From Bordetella parapertussis (GTDB lineage Bacteria > Pseudomonadota > Gammaproteobacteria > Burkholderiales > SG8-41), in assembly GCA_945861275.1 (NCBI GenBank), contig CAMATZ010000021.1:1-64000 (forward strand): a stretch of 64,000 nucleotides of DNA, in the 5' to 3' direction. The notes under the pieces are model-generated. The model had not been told where the DNA came from. It searched no databases and was given only the letters and a program-made list of their open reading frames with translations. This document shows positions 18,135 through 26,476 of the stretch, piece by piece; positions within the stretch are counted from its first letter, which is position 1, and the number at the start of each line of letters is the position of its first letter. The position numbers and the translations under genes were made by a program.

Positions 18135-18581
18135 TCATTTTTTTTGCAGGTTATCCATCATCTGATTGAATGACTGGGCGAGCTCCTGAAACTCGTCCTT
18201 TTCCCGCAAATGGACGCGCGCACTGACATTGCCGGCAATTATTTCGCGGATCACTCGTTTCATATGAAAGATAGCCCCCGCCGATCGATGCGTGATAACC
18301 AGCGCCCAACCCGCAATGACCAGCGTTATCAGCAAAGTTGCAGTGCCCAACATGATCCCGAAGAGCAGCAGATCGCCATGCCTCTCAGCGATCATTTCCG
18401 GTGACAAGGTCGAGTACCTTAGAATGAATTCGTAACTTTCATCAACGTAGTGGTAATAAAGATAACCGTTGAAAATCCCGCCGACAATTCCGACAAGGAA
18501 AATGAAAAAAAGAATCCGCCCCTGATAACCCGGATCATTGAGCAGGTTTTTGCTGCTTCTAAGGCCTTTTCCAGTCTTCAT
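18135..18581 (-). CDS. Two-span membrane protein with HAMP domain, no output module
   Basis: The 148-residue product has membrane segments at about 23-45 and 73-97, a short periplasmic loop of 27 residues, and a HAMP linker (about 98-147). The HAMP linker includes RVIREIIAGNVSARVHLREKDEFQELAQSFNQMM. It ends with the HAMP domain. The kinase, cyclase or chemotaxis output domain normally attached is absent, with the stop immediately after DNLQKK. It may be a naturally short regulator or a truncated receptor. It is convergent with the pilin gene. Confidence 0.8.
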   Translation of the reverse strand: MKTGKGLRSSKNLLNDPGYQGRILFFIFLVGIVGGIFNGYLYYHYVDESYEFILRYSTLSPEMIAERHGDLLLFGIMLGTATLLITLVIAGWALVITHRSAGAIFHMKRVIREIIAGNVSARVHLREKDEFQELAQSFNQMMDNLQKK

Positions 18582-18737
18582 ATTTATACTCGTTGTGATT
18601 TCAGGAAATCCGGATCAATGACGGCACTCAGTGGCACTGTAGCGTTCGCTCGACGGCCCGTCAATCGCCCAAAATTCAGCGTAGCCTCGATGGTATCGCT
18701 GCTTATTGATCTTTTCATAATTCGTGACAAACCCAAT

Positions 18738-18795
18738 CCGTTCGCCCTGAGCTTGTCGAAGGGCTACGGGGCTTCGACAGGCTCAGCCCGAACGG
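18738..18795. repeat. Intergenic palindrome (CCGTTCG...CGAACGG)
   Basis: A 58-bp imperfect palindrome in the gap between the HAMP gene and mnmH. The left arm reads CCGTTCGCCCTGAGCTTGTC and the right arm is its near reverse complement, each closing on a CTTCGA-type loop. This sequence type is a common dispersed intergenic repeat in proteobacterial genomes; only one copy is in this window. On the minus strand it lies just past the mnmH stop codon. Confidence 0.8.
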
Positions 18796-18828
18796 TGTAA
18801 TGTATTTAGGAAAGATCAATAATAACGG

Positions 18829-19917
18829 TCAGCAGGTTTTTAACAGTGTTTGCGCCAGGCGCAGATAAGTGTCTGCGTGTGTGTCGGTGACCGTAATCAC
18901 CGGCGCACGATCCAGCGCCGGGTAGTGACGCGTGATGGCGCGCGTATACGACGGATCGTAGTGGCGTAGCAGCAGCGCCTCGGTCAATTCGTCCCAACGT
19001 TGTTCGCAGACAAGCGCGTTCCATTGCGTGATGACCTCGTGCCCATGCAAATCAACCAGGCAGTCCAGTTGCGCCGACAGCAGCGCAGTATCCTGCATGA
19101 AGTGAGCGTAATCTTCCTTGAGTAACGCGACGCGCACCGCAAGCGGCGCTTCCAGAACCAGCGGTGTGCCGGCCCACATCGCCGCAATCAGCGCCTCTGG
19201 CACGCGCAGCTTGCCGACTTTTTTGCTTTCGGATTCCACAAAAACCGGTCGCGATGCGTCAAAGCCGCGCAGTTCATGCCACACCTGGCTTTCAAACAAC
19301 TTTTGCGGCGGCTGTGGCGCGTTGGGCAAGTTGCCGAGCACCGAGCCGCGATGTGCGGCGAGCGCTTCCAGATCCAGTACTTGCGCACCGGCGGCGGAGA
19401 GTGCGCTCAGCAAGCGGCTTTTGCCGGTGCCCGTCATGCCGCAAACCACACGCCACGTGAATTGGGCTGGCAGTACCGCCAAATCCGCAATCACCGCACG
19501 GCGATACGCTTTATAGCCGCCATCCAGCTTTGCGCTGCGCCAGCCGATTTGCGTCAGCACATGCGCCAGCGCGCCGCTGCGCCCGCCGCCACGCCAGCAA
19601 TACACCAAAGGACGCCAGTGGCGCGGCTTGTCCTGAAAACTCTCGCGCAAATGACGCGCGATGTTTTCACTCACCAGCGCGGCGCCGGTTTTTTTGGCGT
19701 CGAACGCAGACACCTGCTTGTAAATGGTGCCGACTTGCGCGCGTTGCGCATCGTCCAGCACCGGGCAGTTGATGGCGCCGGGAATGTGATCATCGGCGAA
19801 TTCGCTAGGCGAGCGCACGTCGATAATCTCGTCAAAGTCGGCCAGGTGTGCTACGGTTGCACCGGCTGGCACGCGCGAGCGCGTAGCAAAGTCCGAATTT
19901 GTCTGCGCTGTGTTCAT
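18829..19917 (-). CDS. mnmH: tRNA 2-selenouridine synthase
   Basis: MnmH (SelU/YbbB) converts 2-thiouridine at the wobble position of certain tRNAs to 2-selenouridine, using selenophosphate and passing through a geranylated intermediate. The 362-residue protein has an N-terminal rhodanese domain with active-site C107 in VYCWRGGGRSG. A P-loop domain follows with GMTGTGKS at 160-167. Both are diagnostic. The gene is divergent from selD, whose product makes the selenophosphate; the starts are 23 bp apart, so the promoters must overlap the coding ends. Confidence 0.96.
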   Translation of the reverse strand: MNTAQTNSDFATRSRVPAGATVAHLADFDEIIDVRSPSEFADDHIPGAINCPVLDDAQRAQVGTIYKQVSAFDAKKTGAALVSENIARHLRESFQDKPRHWRPLVYCWRGGGRSGALAHVLTQIGWRSAKLDGGYKAYRRAVIADLAVLPAQFTWRVVCGMTGTGKSRLLSALSAAGAQVLDLEALAAHRGSVLGNLPNAPQPPQKLFESQVWHELRGFDASRPVFVESESKKVGKLRVPEALIAAMWAGTPLVLEAPLAVRVALLKEDYAHFMQDTALLSAQLDCLVDLHGHEVITQWNALVCEQRWDELTEALLLRHYDPSYTRAITRHYPALDRAPVITVTDTHADTYLRLAQTLLKTC

Positions 19918-19940
19918 TGACCCCTAGTTTACGTGAAATC

Positions 19941-20999
19941 ATGAATAAACCTATCGAAGCTGAAGCTATCAAATTGACACACCTGTCGCATGGCGGCGGG
20001 TGAGGCTGCAAAATTACGCCAGCGTTGCTGAGCGAAATTCTCTCCAAATCGCCGATGACCGGCGTTTTTCCGAATCTGCTGGTGGGCAATGCATCGGCTG
20101 ACGATGCTGCGGTCTACAAAATCAACGACACGCAGGCGATAGTCGCGACCACGGATTTTTTCATGCCCATCGTCGATGATCCGTTCGACTTTGGGCGCAT
20201 CGCCGCTACCAATGCGATTTCCGACGTTTATGCGATGGGCGGCAAACCGTTCATGGCGTTGGCGTTGCTCGGCATGCCGGTGGGCAAAGTGCCGGTGGAA
20301 GCCATCGGCCAGATTTGCGCGGGCGGCAAAGCCGTTTGTGACGAGGTCGGCATCCCAATCGCAGGTGGCCACTCTATCGATTCCCCGGAGCCGATTTACG
20401 GCCTGGTGGTGCTCGGTTTGGTGCATCCCGATAAAGTAAAACGCAACGATCGTGCCAAGCCGGGCGACGTGCTGATTCTGGGCAAGGGTCTAGGCGTGGG
20501 CATCATGAGCGCGGCGCTGAAAAAAGGCGAGTTGCGCGCCAAAGCCTACGAACAAATGATCGACGCCTGCACCAAACTCAATACGCCGGGACAACAACTG
20601 GCGGACATGCCCGGCGTGCATGCGCTGACCGATGTAACGGGTTTTGGCTTGCTGGGCCATTTGCTGGAGATTTGCCGCGGATCAAAATTGCAGGCGACGC
20701 TGGACTTTGCCAGGCTGCCGATCCTTTCAGCGGCACGACACCTGCTGGAAGAGGGATTCGTAACCGGCGCATCGGATCGCAACTGGGCGAGCTATGGCAG
20801 CCACGTCACATTGCCCGCGGGCGTTCCGGATTGGCATCGAAAATTACTCACCGATCCGCAAACCAGCGGCGGCTTGCTGGTGGCGTGTGATGTGGTGACT
20901 GCGCCCCGGGTGCTTGAACTATTCAAGCAACAGGGCTTTGAGGACGCGTGTGAAATTGGCAGGCTGAATGCGGGTTTGCCGCAGATCACGGTGCGGTAA
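19941..20999 (+). CDS. selD: Selenide, water dikinase SelD, itself a selenoprotein (UGA at codon 21)
   Basis: SelD makes selenophosphate from selenide and ATP. Read from the ATG at 19941, codons 16-24 give S-H-G-G-G-TGA-G-C-K, exactly where E. coli SelD has SHGAGCGCK with catalytic Cys17. The TGA at 20001-20003 is therefore a selenocysteine codon replacing that Cys. The frame continues without interruption (ITPALLSEIL...NLLVGN...DDAAVY...TTDFFMPIVDDPFDFGRIAATNAISD). It ends with the PQTSGGLL segment at normal length, 352 residues. A gene call starting at the TTG at 20025 would lose the catalytic segment. A hairpin with bacterial SECIS features lies 13 bases after the UGA. The genome must encode SelA, SelB and tRNA-Sec elsewhere. 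Confidence 0.95.
20017..20034 (+). promoter_or_regulatory. Candidate bacterial SECIS hairpin in selD
   Basis: Downstream of the UGA the mRNA can fold CGC-CAGC-GUU-GCUG-(A)-GCG, a stem with one bulged A and a 3-nt loop starting with G. The loop begins 20 nt after the UGA. This agrees with the known bSECIS pattern (short G-containing loop about 16-37 nt past the codon) that SelB recognises. It overlaps the coding sequence, as expected in bacteria. Confidence 0.65.
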
Positions 21000-21022
21000 G
21001 GTTAGCGAATTGTTGCTTGTCG

Positions 21023-21766
21023 ATGCCCGGTAGAGCGCGCCAGATACTGCAAACCGCTGTCGCTTTGGCCCGGCCCGGTGAATTGGGAGTGAAAACCGGG
21101 AGCTGCCCGTTTTGCGGACCAACGTTGTTGGTCAAACTCGCGAACCATGCCATTTCGGTGCGCTGCATTCGCTGCCGTGCCAGCGTAATTCACATGTCGA
21201 TTGCCAAAGTATTGCAGGGGCTGTATGCGGATCTTGCGCGACTTACGGTGTACGAAATGTCGTCGCGCGGCCCGCTGTTTGATTACCTGGGCCACGCTGC
21301 CGGTAAGCGGGTGTATTCAGAATTTTTTGATGATGTGCCCGCGGGTGAGTTTCGCGGCTCCGTGCAATGTCAGGATGTGCAACGATTGACCTACCCGGAT
21401 GCGTCGTTCGATTTGTGCACTTCAACAGAAGTGTTTGAACATGTGCCGGATGACCGGCAGGGATTTAAGGAAGTGCATCGCGTGCTGAAGCCTGGCGGGC
21501 GTTTCGTTTTTACGGTGCCGCTGACGGAAACCTACGCGACCGTCGAGCGCGCGGTGCTGGTGAACGGTGCGCTACAGCATCTGCTCGAACCGGAATATCA
21601 CGGAGACGCCATCCGCGGGCAGGGCAGGGTGCTGGCATTCCGCAACTACGGTCTGGATATTGTGGCGCGCCTTACACAGGCCGGGTTTAGCGCCGCTCGT
21701 CTGGTAGCGGCAGATGCCAAGGTATGGTGGGGGTTGGGACAGAAGGTAGCGGTTGCGGACAAGTAA
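21023..21766 (+). CDS. Class I SAM-dependent methyltransferase (Methyltransf_11 type)
   Basis: The 247-residue product has a methyltransferase core in which FDLCTSTEVFEHVPDD is the acidic motif after strand 4 and LKPGGRFVFTVP the post-motif strand. The N-terminal part has two CxxC pairs (SCPFCG and RCIRCR) that look like a zinc ribbon. The canonical GxGxG loop is poorly preserved. It starts 23 bp after selD, so it may be cotranscribed, but nothing links it to selenium. Substrate unknown. The ATG at 21023 is preferred to the TTG two codons earlier. Confidence 0.75.
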   Translation: MPGRARQILQTAVALARPGELGVKTGSCPFCGPTLLVKLANHAISVRCIRCRASVIHMSIAKVLQGLYADLARLTVYEMSSRGPLFDYLGHAAGKRVYSEFFDDVPAGEFRGSVQCQDVQRLTYPDASFDLCTSTEVFEHVPDDRQGFKEVHRVLKPGGRFVFTVPLTETYATVERAVLVNGALQHLLEPEYHGDAIRGQGRVLAFRNYGLDIVARLTQAGFSAARLVAADAKVWWGLGQKVAVADK

Positions 21767-21824
21767 ATCTGCGGCGGGCGCCAGCGCGTTAATATGGTGC
21801 TGCTACGGTCAAGCATGAGTCTCC

Positions 21825-22568
21825 ATGAAACAGTTTTTATCCACTATTGCCACGATTTCAGCCGCGATGTTTCTGTCACAAACGGCTGATGCTCAGGTAA
21901 AGGCCGGCGAATACGTCTACGGCGCCGGCTTTGGCGTATTGCGTATTGCACCGGACCAGGGGGGCGCGCTGAAATTCGAGCTCAATGCGCGCGGCGCAAA
22001 TTTCCACATCTGCGAACTCTCCGGCGTGATTCGCAATGGTGAAGCACGCCTGGAAGACAGTGCCGACGAAAAGCTGCCGTGTATTGTCACCTTCCGGGCG
22101 CACAAAGACGGTGTCGACGTCGCTTCAAAGCACGAGCGGGCCTGCTCAACCTATTGCGGTGCGCGCGCATCCTTTCATGGCACCTACCGGCTGCCGCCCG
22201 CGGGTTGCGCGCCCAGTCAGGTCACTCGAACACGCAATCGTTTCAAAGCGAGCTACGATAAAAAATTGTTCGCCGACGCGCGTGCGCTGCTCACACCCCT
22301 TGTCGAAAAGTGTTCAGCCACATTGAGCGATCTCGATGCGGCCTGGATACGCAATGACCTCGAGCTGACACAATACCGCGCCGGTGACAGTGCCGCTTGT
22401 CGCGACACGCTCAAGCCGTGGCTCGAACTCGCGCAGATGCCCGACGCCACCATCGAGGGCGACTATCCGCCATCGGATGCGGCTGCGATGCTGCGCATTG
22501 CGCAAGCGACGCGGGCGAATATGAAGCTGTGCGGCGCGCCAGTGACGATAGGCGCAAAGGCGAAGTAG
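21825..22568 (+). CDS. Hypothetical secreted cysteine-containing protein
   Basis: The 247-residue product has a signal peptide with cleavage near TADAQ. The N-terminal half (about 25-125) is beta-rich with several cysteines (HICELSG, LPCIV, ACSTYCGA). The C-terminal half is helical and resembles a TPR-like arrangement (RNRFKASYDKKLFADARALLTPLVEKC). I do not recognise the family; a periplasmic lysozyme-inhibitor-like or repeat fold would be a guess. It stands alone between the methyltransferase and tesA (convergent). Confidence 0.65.
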   Translation: MKQFLSTIATISAAMFLSQTADAQVKAGEYVYGAGFGVLRIAPDQGGALKFELNARGANFHICELSGVIRNGEARLEDSADEKLPCIVTFRAHKDGVDVASKHERACSTYCGARASFHGTYRLPPAGCAPSQVTRTRNRFKASYDKKLFADARALLTPLVEKCSATLSDLDAAWIRNDLELTQYRAGDSAACRDTLKPWLELAQMPDATIEGDYPPSDAAAMLRIAQATRANMKLCGAPVTIGAKAK

Positions 22569-22656
22569 CGCAGGCGCCGGTAGTCCGGGCGCACCCCTCG
22601 GGCTGCCCAAGCTGAGTCGCGAGAGGCACTCTAAGTAATTGTTTTTAATGATATTT

Positions 22657-23271
22657 TTATTGCGATGCCAGTAACGGTTGCAAAGTCTTCCACACCGTAT
22701 CCAGCATCAGCGGTTGCGCACGTAGCGCGGGATGTATGCCGTCCACCTGAAACCACTCCGGCTTGTCGCCGAAGCCTTCCAGCAGAAACGGCACCAGCGG
22801 CAAGCGGTGGCGCTGGGCAAGTTCGGCATACATTGCATGAAACTTTCCGGCGTAAGCGCTGCCGTAGTTGGGCGGCAGACGCATGCCTATCAACACTACT
22901 TGCGATTTCGACTTGCGGCAGGCCGCTATGATGGCTTCAAGATTGTTGCGCATGGCGTCGAGGTTTTGTCCGCGCAGTCCGTCGTTGCCGCCAAGCGCCA
23001 ACAGTACCAGGGCGGGCTTGTGTAGTGCGAGCGTGGCATTGATGCGTTGCAAACCGCCCAGTGTGGTTTCACCGGAGATGCTGGCGTTGGCTACCGTATA
23101 ATCAAGGCGTTCTTGCTGCAGACGTTCGGCAAGCAGGCTGACCCAGGCCTTGTCCTTGGGCAGGCCGTAGCTGGATGAAAGGCTGTCACCATAAACGAGG
23201 AGCGTGCGCGCCATGACAGCGGGCGCGCACAGGGCGCAAGCCAGTAGAGCCCACAACAGACGACGCAACAT
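22657..23271 (-). CDS. tesA: Periplasmic GDSL esterase / thioesterase I
   Basis: This is an SGNH hydrolase with acyl-CoA thioesterase, lysophospholipase and arylesterase activity in E. coli TesA. The 204-residue protein has a signal peptide ending APAVMA. The four SGNH blocks are present: GDSLS with the nucleophile Ser near residue 30, the block II Gly, GGND, and DGIHP with the catalytic Asp/His. The open frame reaches 23478, but the ATG at 23271 gives the proper signal peptide. The start overlaps that of the divergent ybbA, as in the conserved tesA/ybbA/ybbP neighbourhood. Confidence 0.93.
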   Translation of the reverse strand: MLRRLLWALLACALCAPAVMARTLLVYGDSLSSSYGLPKDKAWVSLLAERLQQERLDYTVANASISGETTLGGLQRINATLALHKPALVLLALGGNDGLRGQNLDAMRNNLEAIIAACRKSKSQVVLIGMRLPPNYGSAYAGKFHAMYAELAQRHRLPLVPFLLEGFGDKPEWFQVDGIHPALRAQPLMLDTVWKTLQPLLASQ

Positions 23272-23296
23272 GCCCGATATTCTCCCTACGCGTACT

Positions 23297-23962
23297 ATGC
23301 CTGCGATTGAAGTCTCTCTGCTCGGTAAAGAGGTTACCACCGGCAGCACTGCATTGACCATTTTGCGCGACGTGAGTTTCAACGTGGTGGCGGGCGAGGC
23401 GGTGGCCGTGGTGGGCGTATCGGGTTCCGGAAAATCCACGTTGCTGGCATTGATGGCTGGGCTGGATACGCCCAGCACCGGCAGCGTTCATATCGACGGG
23501 CAGGATTTATTCGCGCTGGATGAAGACGGCCGTGCGGCGCTGCGCGGACGCAGCATGGGTTTTGTGTTCCAGTCGTTTCAGTTGCTGGCGTCGATGACCG
23601 CGCTGGAAAACGTGATGGTGCCGCTGGAACTCGCGGGCCTGGATGGCAGCGGCGAAAAGGCCGCTGCGTTGCTGCGGCGCGTGGGATTGGCTGAGCGGCT
23701 TAATCATTATCCCAAGCAATTGTCCGGCGGTGAACAGCAGCGCGTGGCGATCGCGCGCGCCTTCGTGATGTCGCCGTCGTTGTTGCTGGCGGACGAGCCC
23801 ACGGGCAATCTCGACGCCACCACCGGCGCACAGATCATTGAGCTCATGTTTGAACTGAACCGTGAACGCAATACCACGCTGGTGCTGGTGACGCATGACG
23901 AGTCGCTGTCGGCGCGCTGCGGGCGCGTGATTCGCCTCGCCGGCGGCAGGTTGCAGGCATGA
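23297..23962 (+). CDS. ybbA: ABC transporter ATP-binding protein (YbbA/LolD type)
   Basis: The product of 221 residues (or 230 from the ATG at 23270) has Walker A GVSGSGKST, the Q-loop in FVFQSFQL, signature LSGGEQQRVAIARA, Walker B LLLADEPTGNLD and the switch His in LVTHDE. This is the MacB/LolD-type ATPase that pairs with FtsX-like permeases that do not import solutes. It overlaps the following permease gene by 4 bp. A role in membrane lipid or envelope maintenance is inferred from the family and from the tesA neighbour. Confidence 0.93.
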   Translation: MPAIEVSLLGKEVTTGSTALTILRDVSFNVVAGEAVAVVGVSGSGKSTLLALMAGLDTPSTGSVHIDGQDLFALDEDGRAALRGRSMGFVFQSFQLLASMTALENVMVPLELAGLDGSGEKAAALLRRVGLAERLNHYPKQLSGGEQQRVAIARAFVMSPSLLLADEPTGNLDATTGAQIIELMFELNRERNTTLVLVTHDESLSARCGRVIRLAGGRLQA

Positions 23963-26457
23963 GGTTATGGCACGAGATACGCATGGCGTTGCGCTTGCTG
24001 GCGCGCGACTTGCGCGCGGGTGAACTAACGCTGATTGCCATTGCCGTCATCATCGCGGTTGCAGGCGTGACCACGGTTGGATTTTTCACCGACCGCGTGC
24101 AGCTCGCACTGAACCGTCAGGCAAACCAATTGCTGGGCGCAGACTTGGTGGTATCGCACGACCGCGCACTGCCGCCCGCCATGGTGCAGGAGGCGCAGCG
24201 CCGGCAACTTGGCGTGACGCAGATGCTGCGCTTTCCCAGCATGGCGGTGCACGGCGACAAAAATGTATTGGCTGACATCAAAGTTGTCGCCGAAGGTTAC
24301 CCACTGCGCGGCGAAGTGCGTATCGCTGACAAGCTGTACGGCGAGGATCGCCGCGCGCAATCCATCCCTGCGCTGGGAACGGTGTGGGCGGACGAGCGCA
24401 TTTTGGCGCAGCTTGGTGTGGCTGTAGGAGAAAAAATATCCATTGGAAACAATAGTTTAACCATAGCGGCCATAATGACACAGGAGCCCGATGCGGCCAT
24501 CGGCTTCATCAACGCCGGCCCGCGCGTGATGCTGAATGCCTCCGATCTGGCAGCTACCGGGCTGGTGCAAACCGGCAGCCGCATACGTTATCGATTACAA
24601 ATCGCCGGCAGCGCCGAGCCGATTGACGACTATCGGGTTTGGGTTGCGGCGCAGTTGCAACCCGGCCAGCGCATCGAAGGCATACGCGATGCGCGCCCGG
24701 AAATCCGTTCGGCCCTGGAGCGCGCGGAAAAGTTTTTGAACATCGCCGCGCTGGTGAGCGTAATACTTGCTGCGATGGCGATTGCACTGGCAGCGCGGCG
24801 TTTTTTGCAGCGGCACCTGGATACCTGCGCCATGATGCGCTGCCTGGGTGCGAGCCAGCCGCAACTGATGCGTCTGTATTTCATGCATTTCGTAGTGCTG
24901 GGGGTGGCGGCGAGCCTCATTGGTTGCGTTCTGGGCGTGCTCGCGCAACAGGCGCTCGCGCACTGGCTCGGCACCCTGGTGGCGGTTGATTTGCCGCGCC
25001 CCGGTGCGTTGCCCTTTGCGCAGGGACTGCTAACGGGGCTGGCGTTGCTGCTGGGTTTTGCCCTGCCGCCGATTATCGCGCTCGGCCGCGTGCCCGCGAT
25101 GCGTGTGCTGCGTCGTGATCTCGGCACGCCGGATGGACGCGGTGTTGCCGGATACCTGTTGGGTTACGCCGTTATCGCCGGCATGATTTTCTGGAAAGCC
25201 AGTGACCTGCGTCTAGGCGCGTATGTTGTTTTGGGTTTCACCGGCGCGATGCTGAGCGCAGGGGTGGCTGCGTGGCTGTTGCTGAAAATGGTATCGGGGC
25301 TGGGTAATCGCGGCATCAGTTGGCGTTTTGGCATTGCCAATTTGCGGCGGCGTCCGCTCGGCACCATGGTGCAAGTGATCGCGCTGGGATTAGGCTTGAT
25401 GGCGCTGCTCACGCTGACTCTGATTCGCAATGATTTGTTGCACGCGTGGCAAACCAGCCTGCCGCCTGACGCGCCGAACCGCTTTCTGGTGAATATTCAA
25501 AATGATCAGGTCGCGCCCCTGAAGGCGTTTTTCGCCGAGCGCAAAGTGGCAGAGCCGCTGATGCATCCGATGATACGCGGGCGGCTGATCAAGATTAACC
25601 AGCGCAGCGTCAGTGCCGCGGACTATGCCGACGAGCGCGCCAGGCGTCAGATCGAGCGCGAATTCAATTTGTCGTGGGCGGCACTCTTACCCAAGGGCAA
25701 TCTCATCACGACCGGGCAGTGGTGGGCGCCGGCCGGCGCGCCGCCCGGGCAGTATTCGATGGAAGAGGGTATCGCGCAGCGGCTGGGGGTGACGCTGGGA
25801 GACACACTGACCTTTGATATCGCGGGCACGCCGGTAAGCGCGACGGTAACCAGTTTGCGCAAAGTGGATTGGGACAGCTTTAACGTCAATTTTTTCATGA
25901 TTGCGCCACCGGGTTTGCTCGAAGCTCAGCCGGTGAGCTACGTCACCAGTTTTCATCTGCCGCCACGCAACAGCGAGTTGCTAAATGCGCTGATCAAGCA
26001 ATTTCCCAATCTGCTGGTCATCGATGTGGCGCAAGTAATGGCGCAGGTGCAAAAAATGATGATGCAGGTGTCGAAAGCGGTGCAGTTTGTGTTCCTGTTC
26101 ACCTTGCTGGCGGGGCTGGTGGTGTTTTACGCCGCGATTGCCAGCACTCAGGACGAGCGCGTGCAGCAGGCCGCGGTGATGCGCACACTGGGTGCCAGCC
26201 GCGTGCAATTGACGCGCGCGCACCTCGCCGAGTTCGCGGTGATAGGCGCACTGGCCGGGTTGATCGCGGCAGCGGGGGCAAGCGGGCTGGGATATGTGCT
26301 GGCGGTCAAAGTGCTTAACGTGAGCTACCACTTCAGCCCGCTGGCATGGCTAACCGGTGTGGTGTGCGGCGGCGCGGGTATAGCGCTGGCGGGCTATCTC
26401 GGCACGCGGCGCGTGCTGGCGACGCCGCCGATGCGGGTGCTGCGAGAGCTTTCCTGA
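23959..26457 (+). CDS. ybbP: FtsX-like ABC permease (YbbP type)
   Basis: The 832-residue membrane protein has an N-terminal span, a large periplasmic domain (about 50-250), a cluster of spans (about 255-480) with FtsX signatures (RFLQRHLDTCAMMRCLGAS), and a second periplasmic domain. It ends with three spans including QAAVMRTLGASRVQLTRAH. Two FtsX domains with about ten spans match YbbP. It forms a complex with the overlapping ATPase; the cargo is not established. Confidence 0.92.
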   Translation: MRLWHEIRMALRLLARDLRAGELTLIAIAVIIAVAGVTTVGFFTDRVQLALNRQANQLLGADLVVSHDRALPPAMVQEAQRRQLGVTQMLRFPSMAVHGDKNVLADIKVVAEGYPLRGEVRIADKLYGEDRRAQSIPALGTVWADERILAQLGVAVGEKISIGNNSLTIAAIMTQEPDAAIGFINAGPRVMLNASDLAATGLVQTGSRIRYRLQIAGSAEPIDDYRVWVAAQLQPGQRIEGIRDARPEIRSALERAEKFLNIAALVSVILAAMAIALAARRFLQRHLDTCAMMRCLGASQPQLMRLYFMHFVVLGVAASLIGCVLGVLAQQALAHWLGTLVAVDLPRPGALPFAQGLLTGLALLLGFALPPIIALGRVPAMRVLRRDLGTPDGRGVAGYLLGYAVIAGMIFWKASDLRLGAYVVLGFTGAMLSAGVAAWLLLKMVSGLGNRGISWRFGIANLRRRPLGTMVQVIALGLGLMALLTLTLIRNDLLHAWQTSLPPDAPNRFLVNIQNDQVAPLKAFFAERKVAEPLMHPMIRGRLIKINQRSVSAADYADERARRQIEREFNLSWAALLPKGNLITTGQWWAPAGAPPGQYSMEEGIAQRLGVTLGDTLTFDIAGTPVSATVTSLRKVDWDSFNVNFFMIAPPGLLEAQPVSYVTSFHLPPRNSELLNALIKQFPNLLVIDVAQVMAQVQKMMMQVSKAVQFVFLFTLLAGLVVFYAAIASTQDERVQQAAVMRTLGASRVQLTRAHLAEFAVIGALAGLIAAAGASGLGYVLAVKVLNVSYHFSPLAWLTGVVCGGAGIALAGYLGTRRVLATPPMRVLRELS

Positions 26458-26476
26458 ACGGCGGTATACTGCTTCG

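Noticed and set aside
20001..20025. SelD starting at TTG 20025, with TGA as a normal stop of a short upstream frame
   Set aside because: It would remove the catalytic Sec/Cys-Gly-Cys-Lys segment found in all active SelD proteins, and the sequence before the TGA matches the SelD N terminus.
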